Assembly: GCA_902495085.1 (NCBI GenBank)
Contig: CABUWA010000120.1
Coordinates: forward strand, 1 to 6,089
Length of the DNA stretch: 6,089 nucleotides
Reading direction: 5' to 3'
Source of the DNA: an uncultured Collinsella sp.
GTDB taxonomy: Bacteria > Actinomycetota > Coriobacteriia > Coriobacteriales > Coriobacteriaceae
Below are positions 1 through 5,970 of the stretch, in pieces. The number at the start of each line of letters is the position of its first letter. Positions within the stretch are counted from its first letter, which is position 1. The translations under genes were made by a program, and so were the position numbers. Under the pieces are notes generated by a model. It was not told where the DNA came from. It did not search any database and saw only the letters and a list, made by a program, of their open reading frames with translations.

Positions 1-35
1 CCGCCCGCCGTTTTTAGATGCGAAACGGCGGGCGG
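1..35 (-). terminator. GC-rich hairpin, probable terminator of the leftward sensor operon
   Basis: Perfect 13-bp inverted repeat: arms 1-13 (CCGCCCGCCGTTT) and 23-35 (AAACGGCGGGCGG) with a 9-base loop. It lies about 40 bases past the stop codon of the response regulator, the last gene of the minus-strand operon. The U-tract expected for a leftward terminator would fall left of base 1, so it cannot be seen. The hairpin could also work in the other direction or serve an unseen gene to the left. Confidence 0.6.
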
Positions 36-74
36 CCTATCTTTACGGCGCCGGAACACGGGCGAGCGCGTCGA

Positions 75-698
75 TTACGGGCGCTCCATGTTGGGAACGA
101 TGCTACCCTCAGTCACCGCATGTACGGCCAGGCGCATGATGTTGTCGTAGCCGGTCTTGCTCAGAATCTCCGAGATGCGGCGTTTGATGGTGCCCTCACT
201 CATAAACAGCTCGGCCGCGATCTCGCGACGGCTCTTGCCCTCGCAGGCAAGGCGCAAAATCGACAGCTCGACATCGTCGAGGGCTGCCGTGCCCGAAAAA
301 ATGCTCTCGGGCGGCTTGGGAAACGTGCAATAGCCCGCCAGCGTGGAGCGCATCACGGCGAACAGCTCGTCGATACCGACGTTCTTGTACACAAAGCTAT
401 CGACGCCCGCCTCGCGGGCCTGGTCGACAAAGGTGATCTCGGGCATGCCGGTCATGATAATAATGCGACACTCAGGCAGCTGCTCCTTGATGCGTGCCGC
501 CGCCACGATGCCGTTTGAATCGTGTTCGGTACATACGTCCATCAGTATCATGTCCGGGCGCTCCTTGAGCGCGACACCCAAGGCCTCGGAGGCATCGGCG
601 ATCGCGGCGACGACGGTCATATCGGGCTGGTCGCCAACGGAGCGCGCCAGGCTCTCGCGCAGGATGGCCTGATCTTCGACAATTAACACGCGGATCAT
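75..698 (-). CDS. NarL/FixJ-type response regulator (receiver + LuxR-type HTH)
   Basis: A 207-residue cytoplasmic transcription factor, the output of the two-component system. The N-terminal receiver domain (about 1-120) has the acidic pair E8/D9, the phospho-acceptor D54 in 'ILMDVCTE', the switch threonine T83 and the conserved lysine K105 in 'VYKN'. A linker leads to a C-terminal LuxR/GerE helix-turn-helix (about 141-196, core 'KSRREIAAELFMSEGTIKRR'). Length and order are normal for the family, and no key residue is missing. The ATG at 698 overlaps the TGA of the upstream kinase (ATGA) and has a strong Shine-Dalgarno sequence AAAGGAG at 705-711, six bases away, which supports this start. 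By neighbourhood, the kinase encoded at 695-2194 should phosphorylate D54. Phosphorylation would be expected to promote dimerisation and DNA binding. The target genes are not identifiable here. Automated annotation would probably say only 'response regulator transcription factor'. Confidence 0.95.
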   Translation of the reverse strand: MIRVLIVEDQAILRESLARSVGDQPDMTVVAAIADASEALGVALKERPDMILMDVCTEHDSNGIVAAARIKEQLPECRIIIMTGMPEITFVDQAREAGVDSFVYKNVGIDELFAVMRSTLAGYCTFPKPPESIFSGTAALDDVELSILRLACEGKSRREIAAELFMSEGTIKRRISEILSKTGYDNIMRLAVHAVTEGSIVPNMERP

Positions 699-2194
699 GA
701 GTTTCTCCTTTGAGACGTGTCGTTGGCGTTAAGCGGAATGGACACCGTAAGCGTAAAGGGCGGGATGGCGTTGACTTCTAGGCTGCCACCCAGATCTTGC
801 GCGACATGCCTCATACCTGGGATACCCGTTCCCTCGCGATACGATACGGGGGCCGGAGACCCGTCGTTAGAAATCGTCATGCGCGCGACGGCGTCAGCAT
901 CCGTCCCCTCCTGCCACAAGCGCACATGGACCCGATGCGCCTGCGCATGCTTGGTGGCATTGGTTGAGGCCTCGCGGATAATCTGCAAAAATGCGGCGGC
1001 GACACGTGCGTCCTCAGACAGCGCGCCCTCAACATCGATCTGCACACTCACCAGGCCAAAAGCATGGACGATATCACCCAGCTGCTCCGCCGGCTCACTG
1101 ACGCCGCCACTGCGCAGGTCGACGGCGATTGAGCGCAGCAACGGATCGATCTGCTCGAGTGACTCGTCGTCCAGGCGCCCCTCCTCCAAATAGCGATGGA
1201 GGATGGACAGGCGCTGGCCGATCACATCGTGCACGCGGGAACGCATACGCAGGTAGGCCGCATTGTCGGCAACCTTTTTGACTTCTTCGATCTGGGCCTG
1301 GAGCTCTTGCCCCGCAAGCTCAAGCAGATGATTGGCTTGCGTCAGGCGGTCGTAGGCGTGTGCGTATTCCGTCACGTCCAGGCCGACGACGCGCTCGAAC
1401 GGACGGCCCGAGACCGTAACGGAGTCACGCACGAACAGACGAATCTCGGAAGGAGAGATCTCGATCACGGCGCGATCCCTGCCAAAGCGGTCAAGGTCGA
1501 TATGGGCGCGATTAGCGCTGCTTTCGGGCGTCTGCATACTGAGTGTTCGCAGGTCGTTCCATGTGCTGCCCATGTCGCGCAGATCGGTGGGCATATGAAG
1601 CTCCACCAGGTTTTTGCGCATGCAGCGGTTCATGAGCAACGGACGGCCCCTCGGGTCTAGATACAGGATGCCCACGGGAATCACGTTGATGGTTTCAATC
1701 GTCGAGAACGCGGTAATATCCTCCTGGCGGTTACGGACGTCCATCAAGAGCGCCGCGATGGAACGGAACAGGAAGAACGCTCCTTCTGCGATTAGGACAA
1801 CGGTCCACGCCGAGCCCATGGCAAAAACCACCGGCGGCGTAACGGCGGCAACGAGCAGCAGCTCAGTCAGCATGACGGGACGGCGATAGTGCACCATAAG
1901 CACCACGCCATATACAAAGATCGCGGCATTGAGCCACAGCGCTCCGCCCATTGCCCTGGCGCAAACGCCAAGCGGCGCCACCAGATACGAGCCAGACGAC
2001 GCGAACAGGATGAGCGCCGAAACCATCAGGTGAACCACGAGGCTCGCCTCGTAGACGCAAGTCACCTTACGGTTATAGGACGAGCGGCGCGATACGATGA
2101 GCGGAACGTGGATCGTCTGCAGGCAAGCAGCCAGGGCAAAGACAATATCGAGCGCAACGATTTGGGGGAGAATGAGCGGGATCTGCATCGTCAC
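695..2194 (-). CDS. Membrane sensor histidine kinase (HisKA_3 / HATPase, NarX/DesK-like)
   Basis: A 499-residue kinase predicted to autophosphorylate and pass phosphate to the response regulator encoded directly downstream. About five hydrophobic segments (roughly residues 9-34, 49-72, 84-103, 107-126, 130-150) form the membrane sensor. Residues ~160-275 look like a PAS-type domain ('VGILYLDPRGRPLLMN'), followed by a coiled-coil linker (~285-312). The phosphorylation motif is 'VHDVIGQRLS': H322 is the acceptor and H-D-x-x-x-Q matches the HisKA_3 signature, in which the Q (Q327) is linked to phosphatase activity. The ATPase domain keeps an N-box (407-416, N412), the G1 motif 'NDG' (443-445) and the G2 motif 'GTGIPGM' (455-461), so it looks catalytically intact. 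The GTG at 2194 overlaps the upstream stop (GTGA). An ATG two codons later (2188) is equally plausible because GGTGAG lies five bases before it. The signal is unknown. Confidence 0.93.
   Translation of the reverse strand: MTMQIPLILPQIVALDIVFALAACLQTIHVPLIVSRRSSYNRKVTCVYEASLVVHLMVSALILFASSGSYLVAPLGVCARAMGGALWLNAAIFVYGVVLMVHYRRPVMLTELLLVAAVTPPVVFAMGSAWTVVLIAEGAFFLFRSIAALLMDVRNRQEDITAFSTIETINVIPVGILYLDPRGRPLLMNRCMRKNLVELHMPTDLRDMGSTWNDLRTLSMQTPESSANRAHIDLDRFGRDRAVIEISPSEIRLFVRDSVTVSGRPFERVVGLDVTEYAHAYDRLTQANHLLELAGQELQAQIEEVKKVADNAAYLRMRSRVHDVIGQRLSILHRYLEEGRLDDESLEQIDPLLRSIAVDLRSGGVSEPAEQLGDIVHAFGLVSVQIDVEGALSEDARVAAAFLQIIREASTNATKHAQAHRVHVRLWQEGTDADAVARMTISNDGSPAPVSYREGTGIPGMRHVAQDLGGSLEVNAIPPFTLTVSIPLNANDTSQRRNS
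705..711 (-). promoter_or_regulatory. Ribosome binding site of the response regulator
   Basis: The minus strand reads AAAGGAG six bases before the ATG at 698, inside the last codons of the histidine kinase. It is the strongest Shine-Dalgarno sequence in the operon. It fixes the response-regulator start and suggests the regulator may be translated more efficiently than its kinase. Confidence 0.8.
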
Positions 2195-4074
2195 TCACCC
2201 GCCCGCGGCATCAACACGATCATGCGCAGCTGGCCGGGCTCGCCTTCAAGGCGATATGCCACGTTGCGCCCTTGCAAAGCGCTTTCGAGCTCTTGCGCAG
2301 CGGGTGTCTGCGAAAGATCCTCCTCGTCGTTGGAGAAAAGCGTGGCACGCAGCTCCACACTGCACGAGTCGTGGTCGCTCAAGTGATACATAAGTGCCGG
2401 TCGAGTAGTGGTGTAGGCAAAAAACGCAAAGTCATACACGCAGTCGTACAGCGCGCTTACCGCACTGGCGTGCATCGGGCGCCGTATGGCAATAATCGAG
2501 GCGCAATCGACATCAATCGTGCGTAGGTCGCTTGCGAGCTCGTTGGCAATGAGCTGAATGCGGTCGCGGTCAAAACCGCTCTCCCCGTGCTGTGCCAACG
2601 TGAGCGACCCCTTGCGTTTGCAATAGGCGACGAGCATCTTGGCGCGCTGCAGCATGCGGTAACGCTCGTGCGAAGATGCCTCGTCGGTCAACGGTGGCAG
2701 CGAGCTCAGCGAGTCGTACATCTCTTCGAGCGCGCGGGCAAGCGCCTGGTCCACGTCTTGGACCAGCAGGGTCTCGGCCTCTTGATCTGCCAAATGCGTC
2801 TTAAGATCGTAGTCGGCGACAAGCAGCTCGTTTTGGCGTTGCAGCTCCATGCGACGATGCGCTAGTTCGCGATTGAGCTCGTTGAGCTCCGACACGTCTT
2901 GGGCAAGCAGCGCCGATCCGCCCAGCAGCGGAAAGGTGCGATACATTACATCGGGATCGGACGCCACGGCAAAGGCATGGGCGCGCCCGTGCTCCTGGAC
3001 TCGCAACTCCTCGCGCACGCCCTCTGGGATCGGCTTTGACACCGGCGTGGCATAGACTTCCTGCAGGTCACGCGTTAGAACTTTCAGGTCAAGCGGCAAG
3101 GTGCCGAAAATGCCGGCGATGTCGTGATATGACGGAATGACACCGCAATCGAGGCAGATTTCCATCGCCACCACGCACAGGACGCAATAGACGAGCGAAA
3201 AGTTGAGCCTCCATGCCCAGGGCACGCGCAGCGCATATGAGATTGCAAAGAATGCGCCGCCCAGTAGCACGAGCGCCGCCGTACCCGAAAAACGTTGGAT
3301 GTGGAAGGACGAGGACCGGCCCACCAGGATAAAAAAGGCCACGAAGTTAAAGGCCGTCCACACTAAGACGGCACCGTAGCCCCAACCGTATGTGTAATCG
3401 TTGCTCCAGGTTCCACTCGATCGATCGAAGTGGAAGACCTGCTGATGAACATCGTTAGTGAGCACAAAGCCAATAAGCAGGACAGCCATGACCCACAAAA
3501 CGGTGCGGTACCGACGCCCCATACGATGCTGTTCCAAACCCGCAAGGCGCAGGCCGCAGAGCTGGTAGAGCAGCGGAATGAGCGTTATGGGCACGTAGTA
3601 CAGGTACCACAGCACGGTGGCATAAAACGGCGTGAACGACTTATATTTGAGGATGACCTCGATCATCCACAGGGCGCAAATGGCGGCGATGGCAACAAGG
3701 CGGCGGCGCAAGACGTAGTCCAAGCAACGCAGGTACGCCAACACACCCCAGATCGAAAATGCAATTGCAGCGACAAGCAGCGGGAGAGAGCTCGAATGGA
3801 CGAGCGCATCCACGACCTCTTCGGACACCTCACTATAGACGGGCGTGGTGTTGGAAAGCTTGAAATCTGAGGCGAACAACGCCGGCAAGACTGCCAAAAG
3901 TATAAGGAACAGCGCAGTAGTGACACCGGCGATAGCGAAGACGCGGCGGCGGTATACACGATACGTTATGCCAACAAGGAATCGAGGCATGGCGAAGAGC
4001 CTGCCGCCCCTGGGATCCGCAACCGGCGCGGTCCGGGCGGCCGCGTGGCCGATATGTCGTTCGCGGGTACCCAT
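2191..4074 (-). CDS. 7TM sensor protein with degenerate kinase-like C-terminus (pseudokinase-like partner)
   Basis: A 627-residue membrane protein, first gene of the operon. Eight hydrophobic segments are visible: one at ~44-68, an outside loop (~69-95), then seven at ~96-117, 124-142, 149-174, 188-206, 231-252, 263-283 and 289-311. The seven, with 'LTNDVHQQVF' (205-214) and 'YGWGYGAVLVW' (229-239), resemble the 7TM module at the N-terminus of some histidine kinases. Residues ~318-392 look PAS-like and ~393-437 form a coiled coil. The tail contains 'YCKRKGSLTL' (484-493), recalling a basic motif of 7TM kinase-like proteins. However, I find no H-box, no N-box and no glycine-rich ATP lid, so it probably cannot phosphorylate itself. 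It likely senses a ligand and modulates the intact kinase whose gene overlaps its stop by 4 bases. The start is uncertain: ATG 4074 has no Shine-Dalgarno, and ATG 3990 (residue 29) has only a weak one but would remove a non-hydrophobic 28-residue leader. Confidence 0.85.
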   Translation of the reverse strand: MGTRERHIGHAAARTAPVADPRGGRLFAMPRFLVGITYRVYRRRVFAIAGVTTALFLILLAVLPALFASDFKLSNTTPVYSEVSEEVVDALVHSSSLPLLVAAIAFSIWGVLAYLRCLDYVLRRRLVAIAAICALWMIEVILKYKSFTPFYATVLWYLYYVPITLIPLLYQLCGLRLAGLEQHRMGRRYRTVLWVMAVLLIGFVLTNDVHQQVFHFDRSSGTWSNDYTYGWGYGAVLVWTAFNFVAFFILVGRSSSFHIQRFSGTAALVLLGGAFFAISYALRVPWAWRLNFSLVYCVLCVVAMEICLDCGVIPSYHDIAGIFGTLPLDLKVLTRDLQEVYATPVSKPIPEGVREELRVQEHGRAHAFAVASDPDVMYRTFPLLGGSALLAQDVSELNELNRELAHRRMELQRQNELLVADYDLKTHLADQEAETLLVQDVDQALARALEEMYDSLSSLPPLTDEASSHERYRMLQRAKMLVAYCKRKGSLTLAQHGESGFDRDRIQLIANELASDLRTIDVDCASIIAIRRPMHASAVSALYDCVYDFAFFAYTTTRPALMYHLSDHDSCSVELRATLFSNDEEDLSQTPAAQELESALQGRNVAYRLEGEPGQLRMIVLMPRAGE

Positions 4075-4105
4075 AGTACTTTTAGTGTACCGACAGATGG
4101 GTCAA
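4075..4105 (-). promoter_or_regulatory. Possible promoter and leaderless start for the sensor operon
   Basis: On the minus strand a -10-like TACACT (4089-4084) lies nine bases before the ATG at 4074, which would put the transcript start at or next to that ATG, giving a leaderless mRNA. This fits the absence of a Shine-Dalgarno sequence there. A TTGACC (4105-4100) looks like a -35 box, but its spacing to TACACT is only 10 bases, so the two do not make a canonical promoter. The segment also carries GTAC three times (4067, 4076, 4087), with GGTAC and GTACC as outer inverted arms, which could be an operator. Weak evidence overall. Confidence 0.25.
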
Positions 4106-4143
4106 AAAGCGGGCCGCATGTCCCAAAATCCGCAGACGGCAAG

Positions 4144-4176
4144 GCGCCCGGCGAGCAGTTGATGCTTGCCGGGCGC
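4144..4176. repeat. 14-bp hairpin in the divergent intergenic region
   Basis: Arms 4144-4157 (GCGCCCGGCGAGCA) and 4163-4176 (TGCTTGCCGGGCGC) pair over 14 positions with a single G-T wobble and a five-base loop GTTGA. Only three T's follow on the plus strand (4178-4180) and no T-tract on the minus strand, so it is a poor intrinsic terminator. It lies upstream of both divergent genes and outside both predicted transcripts. It could be an insulating terminator between the genes, the end of an unrecognised small RNA, a dispersed palindromic repeat, or a leader structure if the sensor operon starts farther upstream. Confidence 0.6.
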
Positions 4177-4284
4177 GTTTGCATCGGGATGCCCATCAAG
4201 GAAGTGGCGTTGCGCGTGTCCCTTCTGGGCCATGCGGCTCAAAATCGCGGCGTGATGTGGACGACTGGGGCCGAATTAGCAGCA

Positions 4285-4302
4285 TTTCGAGCTTGGTTTC
4301 GA
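4285..4302. repeat. Tandem TTTCGA direct repeat next to the -35 box
   Basis: TTTCGA occurs at 4285-4290 and again at 4297-4302, 12 bases apart, ending three bases before the -35 box of the rightward promoter. The position suits an activator site, but the repeat is short and could be chance. Confidence 0.3.
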
Positions 4303-4304
4303 TA

Positions 4305-4333
4305 TTGAGACTGGTTCTTTATTAAAATAGAAT
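4305..4333 (+). promoter_or_regulatory. Sigma-70-type promoter of the membrane LuxR regulator
   Basis: A -35 box TTGAGA (4305-4310, five of six consensus bases) and a -10 box TAGAAT (4328-4333, five of six) are separated by exactly 17 bases. Transcription would start near 4340, leaving a leader of about 24 bases before the ATG at 4364. It also means the in-frame TTG at 4343 sits almost at the 5' end of the mRNA and is an unlikely start. CTGG (4311-4314) and CCAG (4335-4338) flank the spacer and -10 box as the outer arms of an imperfect dyad (inner arms TTCT/AGAA, two-base bulge), a possible repressor site. Confidence 0.65.
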
Positions 4334-4363
4334 TCCAGACAATTGAGAGGCCGGGGGTTAACC

Positions 4364-5902
4364 ATGAGGGGCATGGGAGACACAACCGCATATTTGCGTC
4401 GGGGCATTCGGGAGATTATATGCCTGGCGCTGTTCTTCTTCACGTTTTTGGCGTGCGAGTATCTCTTTGATGTGCGCATAGCCGAGTTCGTGCCATCGAG
4501 TGAGGTCGTCATCTACGAGAGCATCGTTGTCGGCGCGAGCGTGATTGGCTTTTTCGTGCGCCCATTTCTGTACTATCGCCATCCCCAGGCGATTGATGCG
4601 ACGAGCGATATTACAGGCGTGCTGTTGGTATCGGCGTTGCTGCTGATGATTATGGCAGTGCGGTTTGAGGTGGTAATTGCCGGCGGCCTGGTGGCGTGCT
4701 GCGCCCTGGGCTATTGCGGATCGACCGCCCATGCCAATCTTGCGCGGCGTTTTGCGCAGACGCCCTGCCTGGCGCGTGCCGTGGCGGTTTCCTATGCTGC
4801 GGGCATTTTGGTGCAGGTGCTCAACCATATGGTGATGCCTGCGGGCATTCCCCAGCAGTCTGTTCTCATTGCCTGCGCGATTGCGCTGGTGGGGCTGCTT
4901 CACGGTGCCCGCCGCGCTAAATTGCGTGATGAGCCTGCGCTCGAGTTCGAGGTCGAGATTGCCGAGCTATCGGTCGATGCGTCGGAGCGTGGCGCCAGGT
5001 GGCACGATGACCCCGAGGCAAAGGCGGCCTTTCAGGGTGCCGTGGTGCGTCTGACGGTGGCGACCGCTTGCCTCACCGGCGTGTTCGCAGCCCTCAATGC
5101 CGGCCTTACGACCTCGCATGCCGCTGGCGCTATCGATCTGGGCGACTGGCCGCGCTTGTTGCTGGTTGTGAGCGCCCTTGCCGCCGGCGTCCTGTATGAC
5201 CTGCGTGGGCGTTCGTATATGAATATCATCATGACGTGCGCCGCCATGCTGTCCACGCTCTCGTTCTTTGTGCTTATCACCGATGGCAACGGTGGCAACA
5301 CGCTTGTCTCCACGATTATCTTTTACCTTGGCACGGGCTTTTTCGTGGTGTTCTTCACCGCGAAGTTCGCCGCGATTTCGATGTATGCCCGCTGGGCGTA
5401 TCTGTGGCCGTGCATGGGCCGTGTTATCAACAACGTTTGCTCGATACTCGTGACGGCTCCGGCGGTGGCGATTATCTCGAGTCAAAACGTGCTGGCGGCA
5501 GTGAGCGTCGTGCTCGTGCTGTTTGTCGGCATCGCGATTTCGCTGTTGGGACAGTTTGGACAAGACGGTGAGGGCGAGGCGACGCACGGCGGGCTGGCGC
5601 TTGCCACCGACGATCTTGGCGTGAGCTGTGAGCCCGGCCAGGCCGACACGGTGCCCCTGGAGGCGCCGGAGCTTTCGTTTGACGATCGGCTCGATGGCTT
5701 CGTTGTCGCCTTTGGGCTCACCAAGCGCGAGCGCGATGTTCTGGAGGCACTGGTCGTTTCGGACGACAGCGTGCAGGACGTGGCAGCGGCACTCTTCCTT
5801 TCGCGCTCCACGCTCTATCGCCACATCGCTTCGATCAACAAAAAGACCGGTGCCTCCTCGCGCGTAGCCCTCATCAACTTCTTCTGGTCCTGGACACCCT
5901 AA
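4364..5902 (+). CDS. LuxR-type transcriptional regulator fused to a 12-helix membrane domain
   Basis: A membrane-anchored one-component regulator of about 512 residues. Twelve hydrophobic segments in two groups of six (about residues 16-182 and 226-397, counted from the ATG at 4364), separated by a charged loop (~183-223), give the 6+6 layout of major-facilitator-type transporters. An acidic linker (~398-445) leads to a C-terminal LuxR/GerE helix-turn-helix (~452-507, 'LTKRERDVLEALVVSDDSVQ' then 'LSRSTLYRHIASINKKTG'). There is no receiver domain, so it is not a classical response regulator. The membrane part may sense a ligand or act as a transporter-like receptor. Such fusions are numerous in Coriobacteriia, and their signals are mostly unknown. 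The frame stays open back to a TTG at 4343, but the predicted transcript start near 4340 and the G-rich stretch six bases before it favour ATG 4364. ATG 4373 is too close to its AGGGG. It is divergent from the sensor operon. Confidence 0.92.
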   Translation: MRGMGDTTAYLRRGIREIICLALFFFTFLACEYLFDVRIAEFVPSSEVVIYESIVVGASVIGFFVRPFLYYRHPQAIDATSDITGVLLVSALLLMIMAVRFEVVIAGGLVACCALGYCGSTAHANLARRFAQTPCLARAVAVSYAAGILVQVLNHMVMPAGIPQQSVLIACAIALVGLLHGARRAKLRDEPALEFEVEIAELSVDASERGARWHDDPEAKAAFQGAVVRLTVATACLTGVFAALNAGLTTSHAAGAIDLGDWPRLLLVVSALAAGVLYDLRGRSYMNIIMTCAAMLSTLSFFVLITDGNGGNTLVSTIIFYLGTGFFVVFFTAKFAAISMYARWAYLWPCMGRVINNVCSILVTAPAVAIISSQNVLAAVSVVLVLFVGIAISLLGQFGQDGEGEATHGGLALATDDLGVSCEPGQADTVPLEAPELSFDDRLDGFVVAFGLTKRERDVLEALVVSDDSVQDVAAALFLSRSTLYRHIASINKKTGASSRVALINFFWSWTP

Positions 5903-5911
5903 GACTAGCTG

Positions 5912-5951
5912 ACCACCACAAAGGGGACAGGCACCTTTGTGGTGGTTTTTT
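5912..5951 (+). terminator. Rho-independent terminator of the membrane LuxR regulator
   Basis: A perfect 13-bp stem, arms 5912-5924 (ACCACCACAAAGG) and 5934-5946 (CCTTTGTGGTGGT), with a nine-base loop GGACAGGCA. The top strand ends in six T's (5946-5951, the first also in the stem). It begins nine bases after the TAA stop. Because A's and C's precede the stem and T's follow, the direction is rightward. The loop/arm core GGGGACAGGCACC looks like a dispersed repeat motif seen elsewhere in bacterial genomes (recollection, not checked). Confidence 0.92.
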
Positions 5952-5970
5952 ACCTGCAAAAATATGAATA

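Noticed and set aside
18..518. A 166-codon plus-strand open frame
   Set aside because: Antisense to the response regulator, whose receiver and HTH motifs are clear. No recognisable family and no ribosome site.
3966..4199. A 77-codon minus-strand open frame upstream of the sensor gene
   Set aside because: Out of frame with and overlapping the sensor N-terminus, P/G/S-rich with no recognisable motif or ribosome site.
4045..4308. An 87-codon plus-strand open frame over the divergent intergenic region
   Set aside because: Begins inside the sensor gene on the opposite strand, has no ribosome site, encodes the 14-bp hairpin and ends inside the LuxR promoter. It looks like chance in GC-rich DNA.
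4358..4903. A 181-codon minus-strand open frame
   Set aside because: Antisense to the membrane half of the LuxR regulator. Low-complexity N/H/R/Q-rich peptide with no domain.
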